This document shows positions 1 through 64,000 of a stretch of DNA of 64,000 nt, piece after piece (position 1 is the first letter of the stretch; every line of letters starts with the position of its first letter). The stretch is from assembly GCA_030674155.1 (NCBI GenBank), contig CM060316.1, forward strand, positions 87,134,868 to 87,198,867, in the 5' to 3' direction. This stretch comes from Stramonita haemastoma (Eukaryota; Mollusca; Gastropoda; Neogastropoda; Muricidae). The notes under the pieces were generated by a model. It was not told the origin of the DNA and did not search any database. It saw only the letters and a program-made list of their open reading frames with translations. A program made the position numbers and the translations under genes.

Positions 1-220
1 TCTAAAGGTTGCGGGTTCGATCCCAGCTTTCGGCTATGGCGTTGTGCCCTTGGAAAAGGCACTTTACGGCTATTTTCTCACCCCACCCAGGTGTAAAAGG
101 GGTACCAACCTTGTGTTGGGGGTTAACCCTGCGATAGACTGGCGTCCTATCCAGGGGGGAGTCTATGACTCTCAGTCGCTTAACCACAGAAACCGGATAA
201 GCACCGCCTGATGAGTCCAA
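1..220 (+). mobile_element. SINE A, 5' part cut by window edge
   Basis: It starts inside the tRNA-like head (box B GGTTCGATCCC at 15) and continues with a conserved body (GTGCCCTTGGAAAAGGCAC, then GACTGGCGTCCTATCCAG). Same family as 13587 and 43207. Confidence 0.85.
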
Positions 221-2642
221 ATAACAACTATTAACTTAGCAAATGGTTCCATATATATAATAAGCAAATCTCACCATTGTGAAACTAGCAAGCTCTAGCT
301 GTAGAAACCCCCCCCCCCCCCAAAAAAAAAAAAAAAAAAAAAAAAAAAGCATTTGAATTTTTGTTGTGGCACGCATTGAAGCACATAATATATTAGAAAC
401 AGTGTAGGTGAGATGGTGTGTGCCCAGCAGAAGAGGTCAGCTCAGAACCAAGTCTGCTGGAGGAGTTGTTGCAGCAGCTAGTGTAGGTTCCATGAGGAAT
501 CCAGTGACCTAGTAAAACAATGTACAGCACCACTACTAGAACTGGTGACCATTAGCAAGCATCCTTCTGTGACAGCATGGAGGAACTTAAAACTGTTCAA
601 GTCATTGTGTTCATGGTCAGTGGTCAGGCTTGCAACTGCAGTACCCTCTTTCATTATAGACCCCAGTCCTGGGTGAGATTTCCAATCATCAAGTCTCCCA
701 TGTGTTCACAGGGCAGGTCTCTATGTTATGAGCTGGAGGATAGACTTGTAACTCCTGCAGAAGTGAAGCCTTTGAGGTGCCAGGGTATTACTTTTGTGTG
801 TCTAACAAAATGTGGTAGAGAACGTTGCTTTGCCACATGGTTGGATGTCGGGACACATCAGAGAAGAATGGTACTGGAGTGCTTCCAGAGTAAACAGGTC
901 TAGAGTTGCAGATTCATCAACATCTTGGCGCGTGACTATGCGCGCTTTGCGCACATGCATGTGTATGAGTGTGTGTGCATGTGTGCACATGTATGTGTGT
1001 GCATGCACGTGTGTTTATCTGCTCTTTAAGATTTAATTTTTATTACTTTTGTGAATTGTATTTCTCTTTATCCTTTTTTATGTATATTTGGCTTGTTACC
1101 ATGTGAATTACTTTTTGATAAAGTGCAGGTATTGGTATTGGTAAATGTGTATTGTCTTGTAGTGTGTCTGAGATAATGGCTGCATACTGTTGTGTGTCAT
1201 TCCTCTGTGATAAATGTTTTTCCTATTTGCTTTTTATGTATGGCTTGTAACCCACATGAATTTCTCTGTTTTTTGAGACAATAAATTGTTTGAATTGAAT
1301 TTGAATTGAATTGGATGCTGTCTTCAGCACCTTGTGTTGTACTTCCAAAAGGAGAAAAACAGACAACACCTGAAAATGCTCCAGTCAGCAACTTTTCAAA
1401 GCTACGCAAAGGGTGTCTTGAAAAAGTTAATGAAACTGGATCCTAAAAACATCTTTAAAATCTGTTATATTCAGGAGGCTCACTCGCAAAGAGGTACATA
1501 CCCTTTAAAATGCAGGGTTTTCACTGCTTTTGGACCAACAGACTCCCCGGAAGAAAAGGAAACTGTCTTGGCACAAGTGAAAGACATCTTCCACACCATC
1601 CATACTGGCTTACTTAACACTGACATGGGGGACTGACTCCTTTACAGGATCCAAAGTCACAGACATCCAGACGATTCTTCCAGCACATCAGAATAACTGT
1701 TCTTCACAGAACCCAATGAGGTGCCACAGAATAGGGTGACACAGTTGGATTTGCTCGTATACAGGCCTTGACTGACAAAAGGATGTCCATCAGAATTATG
1801 GATGTGTATAGGCCCATGGAGCGTGAGAATGGAGATGAGCGCTGCCCTCAGTGTGCTGGCCCCTGGAGATGCTGATGTCTCTGACACCTCGCTTCCCAAC
1901 GAACTCATAGGTTAAGGGAACACCTTTGCTTTGGGCCAGTGGGGGATGGATCTGCAACCGAGACAATGGCCAGAGACATCTTTTTTTTTTGAAAATGTAT
2001 TCCTGGGGACAGACTATAACAGCAAAGGTTGTTATGCGATGACAGCACTACATCGTAATTTTTATGACAGATACTGAGGAACATCTCAAAGTCCATTAGT
2101 CAGGCTTTGAAAAGCCCACGCAACCATTGATCATCCTCTGAGAGTCCTCCTTGTTAGTCAGACCCAGGGGATGGCGTACTCCTCCATCTGACAAACGCAG
2201 AGGTAGAATGCCTCCACTGCCCTCCTGTGAATACTGGAAAGAGCAGATGAGCTCAAGGGCAAAATTGGCAACGCCAGCTTTGAAAGAAGAAAAAAAAAAG
2301 ACAAAGAAAAAAAGAACGGGGCATCAGTTGGGCACCAGTAAAAAAAAAAAAAAAAAAAAAAGAAAAAGAAAGCTGGAGAAGAATGGCAGCTATCTCCTGT
2401 TCTGTTACCAACCCAAGATGTTAAGTGTTGGACAATCGGCCTGTTATAATTTCCCCCTTTTAAAAATTTCTTTTTATTTTTATTTTTATTGTAGCTGCTG
2501 CTTGTACTGCAAAACTGTTCTGGCTAGCAAGCTGTGTAACTTCTTTTGATGCAAATCACAGTCTTTGGTAGGCCTATCACTTTGCTTTGCCTCGTTATGG
2601 CCTTTGTTGTCAGTTAACGTAAGTGTAACGAAAATGAAAAAA
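221..2642. other. upstream DNA without a recognised gene
   Basis: Holds poly-C/poly-A at 308-348, GT-rich DNA near 960-1010 and the possible LINE end at 1190-1313. Short frames such as 1334-1636 (+) have no recognisable domain and no splice context. A-rich runs lie at 2287-2375. Confidence 0.4.
1190..1313 (+). mobile_element. probable LINE 3' end with TTGAA repeats
   Basis: Text like CACATGAATTTC, then AATAAATTGTTTGAATTG followed by GAATTTGAATTGAATTG, resembles LINE 3' ends that finish in short tandem repeats. No coding part is recognisable upstream. Confidence 0.4.
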
Positions 2643-2892
2643 AAAAGTCGGGTTCGAATCTCATTCAAGAGGATTTTTCCTGAGACTACAAACCCAGGCC
2701 ATGTGCGCGAACGCACGTAGAACGTCTTGCACACACGTTATACCCGTTTCGCTTTGGGGGAAAAGTAGGCCGTTGTGTGCGGGTGGAAATGGATGACAAA
2801 ATTTACAAAACTGCATGTACACGGGGAGTGGATGTAAAAAAAACACACGAGTGCTTATTCCATTATTCTCGAAATAAAAGAATAATAAAAAG
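2643..2892 (+). mobile_element. SINE B, partial
   Basis: From box B (GGGTTCGAATC) to the tail GAGTGCTTATTCCATTATTC. Part of the head is missing. Confidence 0.8.
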
Positions 2893-3175
2893 AACAAGAA
2901 AAAAGCCGTTCCTGGCGTTTGCGACCATGATAAAATGTTCTCCCAGTAAACCTTGTACTTTTTTAGCTGGAAAAAAAATATTCTCAGGATCCCAGCAAAG
3001 ACCGGAAAGACTGAGATCACTTTTGGGCAAGTTTTTGGAGTGCTTTTGAACTAGAACACACTCAGTGATCCATTCATATTGTTGATTAGTACCCTTGCCA
3101 ACGACGAAGGCCATTTCAAGACAGTCGCCTCCTTGATAATTTAAAAACTAGTCAGCAAACAGTGAACTATTTATT

Positions 3176-3531
3176 TTTATTTTATTTTAATCTTTCATAT
3201 CGAGGATAATGGGTAAGCACTCATGTACTTTTTTACATCCAGTCCCCGTGTGTATGCAGTTTTGTAAATGTCATCTGTTCCCACCGGCACACGATGGCCT
3301 ACTCTTACGAAAAGCGGAACAGGATTTAACGTGTGCGCAAGATGTTCTGCGTGCGTTCGCTGTTCGCTCGGTTTATGGTTCGCTCGGTTTATGGTCTCAT
3401 CCGAAGGACTTTTGGGGAGAGTGGAGTCGGCACTGATGTTAACTCCAGGAGAAAAATCTCCTCAGCCGGAATCGAACTCGGGTCGTCAAATTGCCAGCCT
3501 AATGTTCTGACCACTAGGCTATCAGTCCCCC
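3176..3531 (-). mobile_element. SINE B, full copy, reverse, with internal 18-bp repeat
   Basis: Tail, body and head in reverse order up to GACCACTAGGCTATCAGTCC. The phrase GCTCGGTTTATGGTTC is duplicated at about 3365-3395. Confidence 0.85.
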
Positions 3532-3789
3532 CACCCACCCCCATCCCCTACCCCGATTGCAGATTGATTAGGGTTTTAAGAAAGAAACCGTCACTCATAA
3601 AAATATGATTAATATTTGTCAACAAAGTGATGTTAACACAGGCACATGCGGAAAAAAATGTAGAACACTTATTTTTACAAAGTCATCGGGGAGAGAGTTT
3701 CCATCAGTGAGTATTTATTGAATTCAATCAGGATAAGAATACATCGAAATAGTGGAAATCTGAGAGTCACAGTGATTCAGGCTTAAACT

Positions 3790-4251
3790 TTAAATCGTTC
3801 CAGGCTCACAAAGAATCGCAAACGGATGACTTGTTTCGGGGCATTTTGCCTTATTACGACACTTGCACCACTCATTGGTCAAAAGCAGACGAGTGGTGGG
3901 CCCTAGGCCAGGCCTAGTAGCTTTCGAAACGAAGCGAAACGACGATCACCCTTTCTACCGTTAGTTACGTAGTAACCGTTTGTTCATTTTGTTTCGGGTT
4001 TGGACACACACACACCCGTCGTGTGTGTTCCCTGACTCATGAGGGACGTAGGTTATCGCATATTTTGCCTTTGTGCTCTTTCGAACGCTTTTGGTTGGTT
4101 GGTTGGTGATGAGCATAGATGTGGGGACTAGAACGTCATGTGAGCGTTGAAGGTTTCGTCCAACGACTTTTCTGACCGGACTTCAGTTCTATTTCGCTTT
4201 GTCAACATCTACTCTGTTGCTGGTCCACAAGTGGGACACGGTCGTCGGAAG
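3790..4251 (+). promoter_or_regulatory. probable promoter and non-coding exon 1
   Basis: This stretch has more CpG and fewer repeats than its surroundings. It contains an inverted CCAAT box (ATTGG at 3874) and an AP-1-like TGACTCA at 4033-4039. It ends at a strong donor, GGAAG|GTAAGT, at 4251/4252. Exon 2 begins at an acceptor and carries 5' UTR before the ATG, so an upstream non-coding exon is required, and this is the best candidate. The transcription start is not defined; no clear TATA box is seen. Confidence 0.45.
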
Positions 4252-4689
4252 GTAAGTTGAGAATAGCAGGTATTGTGTTGTGTTGAGTCTTCATTTTCAT
4301 ATCTATAGATCTTTGATTTCTGTTTTATTTTGTTGTTGTCATTGCTTGGGGGAAGGAGAAGCAAAGTTGCATCATGGGCTCTCTCTCACTCTCTCTCTTT
4401 GTCTCGTTTGAAGGGATTCCCCCCACCCCCGAGTTAGCCTAGTTGACTCCAGGGTAATTGGAAAAAAAGTCACAGGAAAAATAGTCACAGAAAACAGTCA
4501 CAGAAATAAAGTCACAGGAAAAAAAAGTCACAAGCGCGCGTGCGTGCGTGCATGTGTGTGTGCGTGCGTGCGTGCGTGCGTGCATGCTGTGTGTGTGTGT
4601 GTGTGCATTTTACTGCACTGCACATTTTTCTTGATGATATTGCACTCATTTTATTCTCTGGCCTGCATGGGTGCCTGCGTGTGTGTGTG

Positions 4690-5545
4690 TCAAGTCAAGT
4701 CAAGTCAAAATGATCTTTATTGAGGGTAAAAGATTAAGTTTACACAACTTTTTTTCATCCTGCCCTGGCAAAAAAATCAAGAAAATTGACTTCTAAAACA
4801 ATCAAATACAAATATCAACCTTGGTTGAAAACTAAAATAAAATGAGGATTTTCATCCAAACAGAATCTCACAACAACTCAAAACAGTAACATACTCAAGT
4901 CATACATATATACAAAATAATAGAAATACAAAGTAACATGGGTATCAATAACAACAAAGCAACCAAATGTGTCAAGCATAAGGGGTGGGCTTATAATTTG
5001 TCCATCAGATGTTTCTTCAAAAGTTTCTTAAACATTTGTTTTGAAGGAACTGATTTTAGAAAGGATGGCAGTTTATTCCACAATGTTCTTCCTGAATAAA
5101 CAAGGCTGGATTTATAGAGATTGTTATAGGGCCTGGGCAAAAACAGTCTATGGGTAGGCCTGTTTTTATTAACAGCAAATTTTTCCAAGATTTTCTTTGG
5201 GGCTTTCCCGTTTAATATATTGTACATACATAGATACTTGTTGAACTGCAGTCTTTCTTTGAGTGGAAGAATATCTAGTTCTTTGTAGTTGGTGGTGGTC
5301 AGTGTATTAGGATTCAAACGGATTAGTTTCACAGCTCTTTTGTGCAGGCGGTTTATATGCTTTAAGTTTGTTTCGCTTGCACTATCCCATATGGTAGAGA
5401 CATAATTTATAAGAGATAGAATATGGGCGTGAAAGAATAGTTTTCGTGACTGTAGATTTAGAAAATTCTTGATTTTTCTAAGTTGATATAATCTTACTGA
5501 GATTCGTTTTCCTAACGTGGCTATGTGATCTGACCAAGACAAGTC
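4690..5545 (-). mobile_element. 5'-truncated LINE: RT C-terminus and 3' end
   Basis: The minus-strand frame encodes IDNDLSWSDHIATLGKRISV, then LINYVSTIWDSASETNL, typical of the C-terminal part of jockey/CR1-type reverse transcriptases. The 3' end carries AATAAAG and tandem TTGAC repeats (4690-4708), then GT repeat DNA. Confidence 0.8.
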
Positions 5546-5823
5546 GTTGTCAATCACTGTGTGTGTGTGTGTGTGCGTGCGTGCATGCGTGTGTGTGTGT
5601 GTATGGGTGTGTTGCATGCATTGTACTGCACTGCACATTTTTCTTGATATTAATCTTATTTTACTTTTATTCTCTGGCCTGCGTGCGTGTGTGCGTGCTG
5701 TGTGTGTTTTGTAAACTGGATTTTACTTGGCTTTGTTTGACCTGATTGTGACTTTTTTTCCTGTGACTTTTTTTCCTACCCAACTTTGTGACTTTTTTCC
5801 TGTGACTTTTTTTCCTACAACCA

Positions 5824-5910
5824 GGGACTGGATGTAAAAAAGCATATGATTGCTTATCCCATTTTCCTGATATAAAAGAATAAAATAAAATAAATAAATA
5901 AATAAAATAA
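5824..5910 (+). mobile_element. SINE B tail fragment
   Basis: GGGACTGGATGTAAAAAAGC to GATATAAAAGAATAAAATAA. Its tail leads into TC and AC repeats. Confidence 0.75.
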
Positions 5911-5916
5911 ATCTCT

Positions 5917-5959
5917 CTCTCTGTCTCTCTCTGTCTCTCTCTGTCTCTCTGTCTCTCTC

Positions 5960-6022
<63 letters not shown>

Positions 6023-6058
6023 CACACACACACACACACACACACACAACACACACAC
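5917..6058. repeat. TC/CTGT and AC microsatellite
   Basis: CT-rich tract followed by (AC)n with single-base breaks. Confidence 0.95.
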
Positions 6059-6335
6059 AAAGTTGTCTGATTTAGGGACTGTGGCTGCAGGTCATCCCAC
6101 TTTAGCACTGCATGCCACCCTAAAAGTAGTACAATTCTTGAAGCAACAGTGCTGTGCCTTTGCAAGCAGATGGATGCTGTGTAAGCCTTAGCAGCATATA
6201 TCATGTGACACACACAGAGTGGTGCCCTTGTGATTTTATGGCCCAGGGCTGAGCCGGTTTGAGCCACCACTGAATCGCCCGTTCTAGGGGATTTTTTTCC
6301 CCTTCCAGTTAAAACCAGTACCCACTGCACTGACC

Positions 6336-6497
6336 CAACGTCCTGAAAGTCCTTCAGATGAGACTATAGTAAATATAAACTGGGGTCACATATGTGCAAA
6401 CCAAAGACACCCAATCAATATGTAACGCATGCAGAACATCGTGCACATACATTAAAACCTGTTCTGCTTTCAAAAGAGTAGGCCATTCATGCTGGTA
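6336..6497 (+). mobile_element. SINE B body fragment, diverged
   Basis: AAAGTCCTTCAGATGAGACT, then GCAGAACATCGTGCACATAC and AAAAGAGTAGGCCATTCATG match the SINE B body. Confidence 0.65.
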
Positions 6498-6886
6498 GAG
6501 TGGATGGGTTTGGGAGGGTTGGGTTTTTTTAGGGCATGGTTAAAAAAAACCAACCAATTCCTATTTGATTACTGTCACAATAGAATAACTTCAGTTCTTT
6601 GTCTCATTCTCTGTCTCAGTGTCTGTCTCTGCAGATACAATGTGTAGTTGTTACATGTACCATCAGGAAATAAAACCTAAAGTTTGACTTTGTCTCGGTG
6701 TCTGTCTCAGTCAGTCTGCCCCCTCTTACCCTCCCTCCCTCCCTCCCTCCTTGTCTCTTCCTGTTGAAACTGAATAGTCTATATTCAGAAGATGGCACAT
6801 GCAGGAAAAGATAGTATTTCATTTAATTAATGGGGTGTTCACACACACACATGCATGCACTTGCATGCATGAGAGCACACACACAT

Positions 6887-6891
6887 GCAAC

Positions 6892-6988
<97 letters not shown>
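6887..6988. repeat. (AC)n microsatellite
   Basis: About 50 AC pairs. Confidence 0.97.
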
Positions 6989-6990
<2 letters not shown>

Positions 6991-7812
6991 TGTTAATTGC
7001 TAGTACAGTAGTAGTATTATACTTTTATTGTTTGTTTGTTTGTTTTTAGTCAGGCAGCTCTTAGTCTTGACATAATTTACCGTTGCCCTAGTTTATTAGC
7101 TGACTGTTCAAATCAGTTCATGTGCACAATTTAGCTGCCTATTCTGTTATTGGCATTGTTTCTGTCATGTTATTTACATTATGCATTCATATTGGTGGAC
7201 CTTTCATGGTTTTTCATTTTCTGAGTTGATTTGTCTCTTTCAATCTCTCTTTCTTCCTCTAGTCATTTTTCACTTTTAGTTAGAACTCTCTTCTTCTTCA
7301 AGTTTTCTCCCTACCTGTGTAGTAAACTGTGATGTCTAAAAGTAGACACACAAGCTCCCCAAGACTTGGCTGGGGATATTGGGGCATGGAAACAGGCCCC
7401 AAACAGAATATTATCTTATCACTGTTAATGGCATATTTCATGTATACATAGAACTTGCATTGACGAAAAAAAAAAACAACCCCAAAAACTTTGCATTGTT
7501 GTATTATAACACAGTATGATCTGTTTCATATCCTTTAGCTAATCGTACGACTTGACAATGGCATATTATCATTCAATAATTAGTTCTTAACCTTAGTTTC
7601 ACAGTGTGAAAATAAAGCCAGTGAAAGATTAATTACTAATGTGATAGATATGTATGGCAAGAGTGGGGGGATTTCTTTTTTTTTTTTTTTGTAACGTGAT
7701 AGGCTTCAGCTTTGGTCTCTGTTTATTTCAGAAAAGACAAAGCCCAGAAGACTATTTCAGGAGAAATCGTAGACCAAGGAAAGGAAAAAAGAAAAGTCCT
7801 CACCACTGAAAG

Positions 7813-63101
<55,289 letters not shown>

Positions 63102-63796
63102 ACTTCACTGGAGGAAGATGACGATTCGAGGAAGATGAGATTAAATTCTCTGGAGGAAGATGAGGATTAAACTGACTGGAGGAAGATGACGATTAAACTG
63201 ACTGGAGGAAGATAACGATTAGAGGAAGATGAGGATTAAATTCTCTGGAGGAAGATGAGGATTAAACTGACTGGAGGAAGATGAGGATTAAATTCGCTGT
63301 GGTGGGGGCCTGTGCAGAGGACAATGACTTACACTGAGATGAGCTTCTGTTATATCATGCAGTTGCGGTTTTCTTTTTTAAAGGTTTTTTTTTTATTATT
63401 TGTTTCAAAGAAAGGAAAGGGAGGTGCACACATGACCACTGTGCCATACATACTACATTTGGTTTTCTTTCTTTGTTCACTGGCTTTTAAAATTTCGTTT
63501 TTATTTTGCTTTACTCCTAAGCTGCTATTTCGTTAGATTTATTTTTATTTAAAGAGCTTTGTAGATAAGGATGAATTAGCATTTTCATCCAAGGAAATGA
63601 TTTTCTGAAGTTTTGGATTAGGTTAGTAGTTTTGATTCGCTTCAGGTATACATCCCCACCCACCACCCCACCCCTCTAAAATTCATGAATACTGTGTTCT
63701 GCTTAAGATAAGATAATGTCTTTCAGTTTGGTTAGGTTGAAAATGCGGAAAGAGACTCTGACTCAGATATATCCAGCATTGATTTGATTTGATTTG
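63102..63796 (+). other. 3' UTR or downstream region with duplicated stop-codon segment
   Basis: From 63109 to about 63298 there are seven to eight imperfect copies of a unit like TGGAGGAAGATGACGATTAAAC, which is the end of the coding tail plus its stop codon. A T-rich stretch follows. I see no AATAAA before the SINE at 63797, so the polyadenylation site is not located. Confidence 0.6.
63109..63298. repeat. tandem copies of the stop-codon region
   Basis: Repeats of CTGGAGGAAGATGAGGATTA with AACTGA or AATTC endings; each could read as an Glu/Asp-rich tail followed by TAA. Confidence 0.88.
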
Positions 63797-63965
63797 ATTT
63801 ATTCTTTTATATCGAGGATAATGGAATAAGCACTCTTGTGCTTTTTAACATCCAGTCCCCTGCGTATGCAGTTTTGTAAATGTTATCTGTTCCACCGGCA
63901 CACGATGGCTATCTTACGAAAAGTGGAACAGGATTTAACATGTGCGCAAGATGCTCTGCGTGTTG
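63781..63965 (-). mobile_element. SINE B fragment, reverse, downstream of the gene
   Basis: A GATTTGATTT repeat leads into ATCGAGGATAATGGAATAAG and the SINE B body. Confidence 0.8.
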
Positions 63966-64000
63966 AGAATTTCTTAGACTGCCCTGTACTATAGCAATAG

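Noticed and set aside
577..903. 108-codon plus frame in the upstream region
   Set aside because: No domain, no splice sites in register, and atypical composition; probably chance.
1334..1636. 100-codon frame (SYAKGVLKKLMKLDPKNIFK and onward)
   Set aside because: It looks somewhat protein-like, but I recognise no family and see no gene structure around it; left unassigned.
6799..6996. Frames in AC or GT tracts giving poly-His/Thr or poly-Cys/Val (also 15283-15639, 15453-15704, 34264-34653 and others)
   Set aside because: They are translations of microsatellites with no splice or start context.

Overview
This window is animal nuclear DNA, most likely from a mollusc and probably a marine gastropod. 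The signs are long (AC)n/(GT)n tracts, several tRNA-derived SINE families, jockey/CR1- and RTE-type LINE remnants, and coding exons of 60-220 bases separated by kilobase introns with GT...AG borders. The lineage is an inference from this repeat and intron style; no marker gene fixes the species.

One protein-coding gene on the + strand fills almost the whole window. A probable non-coding first exon ends at 4251 with a textbook donor. The ATG is at 7813 in exon 2, behind an in-frame stop, and the TAA is at 63099-63101. I traced 30 coding exons whose splice phases agree from one to the next, apart from three local problems: stops inside exon 10717-11354, one missing base in exon 33493-33642, and an acceptor conflict at 61424/61432. 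The product is about 1,525 residues. It has a low-complexity N-terminus with a UBE4-like Arg/Leu motif and a poly-Ser run, then a long helical Ufd2/UBE4 (ubiquitin-chain elongation factor E4) core ending near residue 1221. Where UBE4A and UBE4B carry a U-box, this gene instead continues in phase into a complete E2 ubiquitin-conjugating (UBC) domain of the BIRC6 type, with a catalytic Cys near residue 1373. It ends in an acidic tail. This E4-core/E2 chimera is the main finding.

Layout. 1-3800: repeats and unassigned sequence. 3800-4251: CpG-richer promoter and first exon. 4252-7731: intron 1 with a LINE 3' fragment. 7732-21799: N-terminal and early core exons. 21883 to about 27440: a nearly full-length minus-strand LINE with both ORFs, nested in a core intron, followed by a miniature LTR element (27923-28706). 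29661-53805: the rest of the core. 55011-63101: linker, UBC domain and tail. 63102-64000: 3' UTR or downstream DNA with a tandem copy of the stop-codon region and a SINE.

The introns hold at least four SINE families (A-D below), two TIR-bounded MITE families, a 3.5-kb TIR-bounded block, further LINE pieces, and many private minisatellites that lie directly against exons. One SINE family appears to join a tRNA-like A box to a 5S rRNA-like segment. No CRISPR array, rRNA gene or free-standing tRNA gene was seen.
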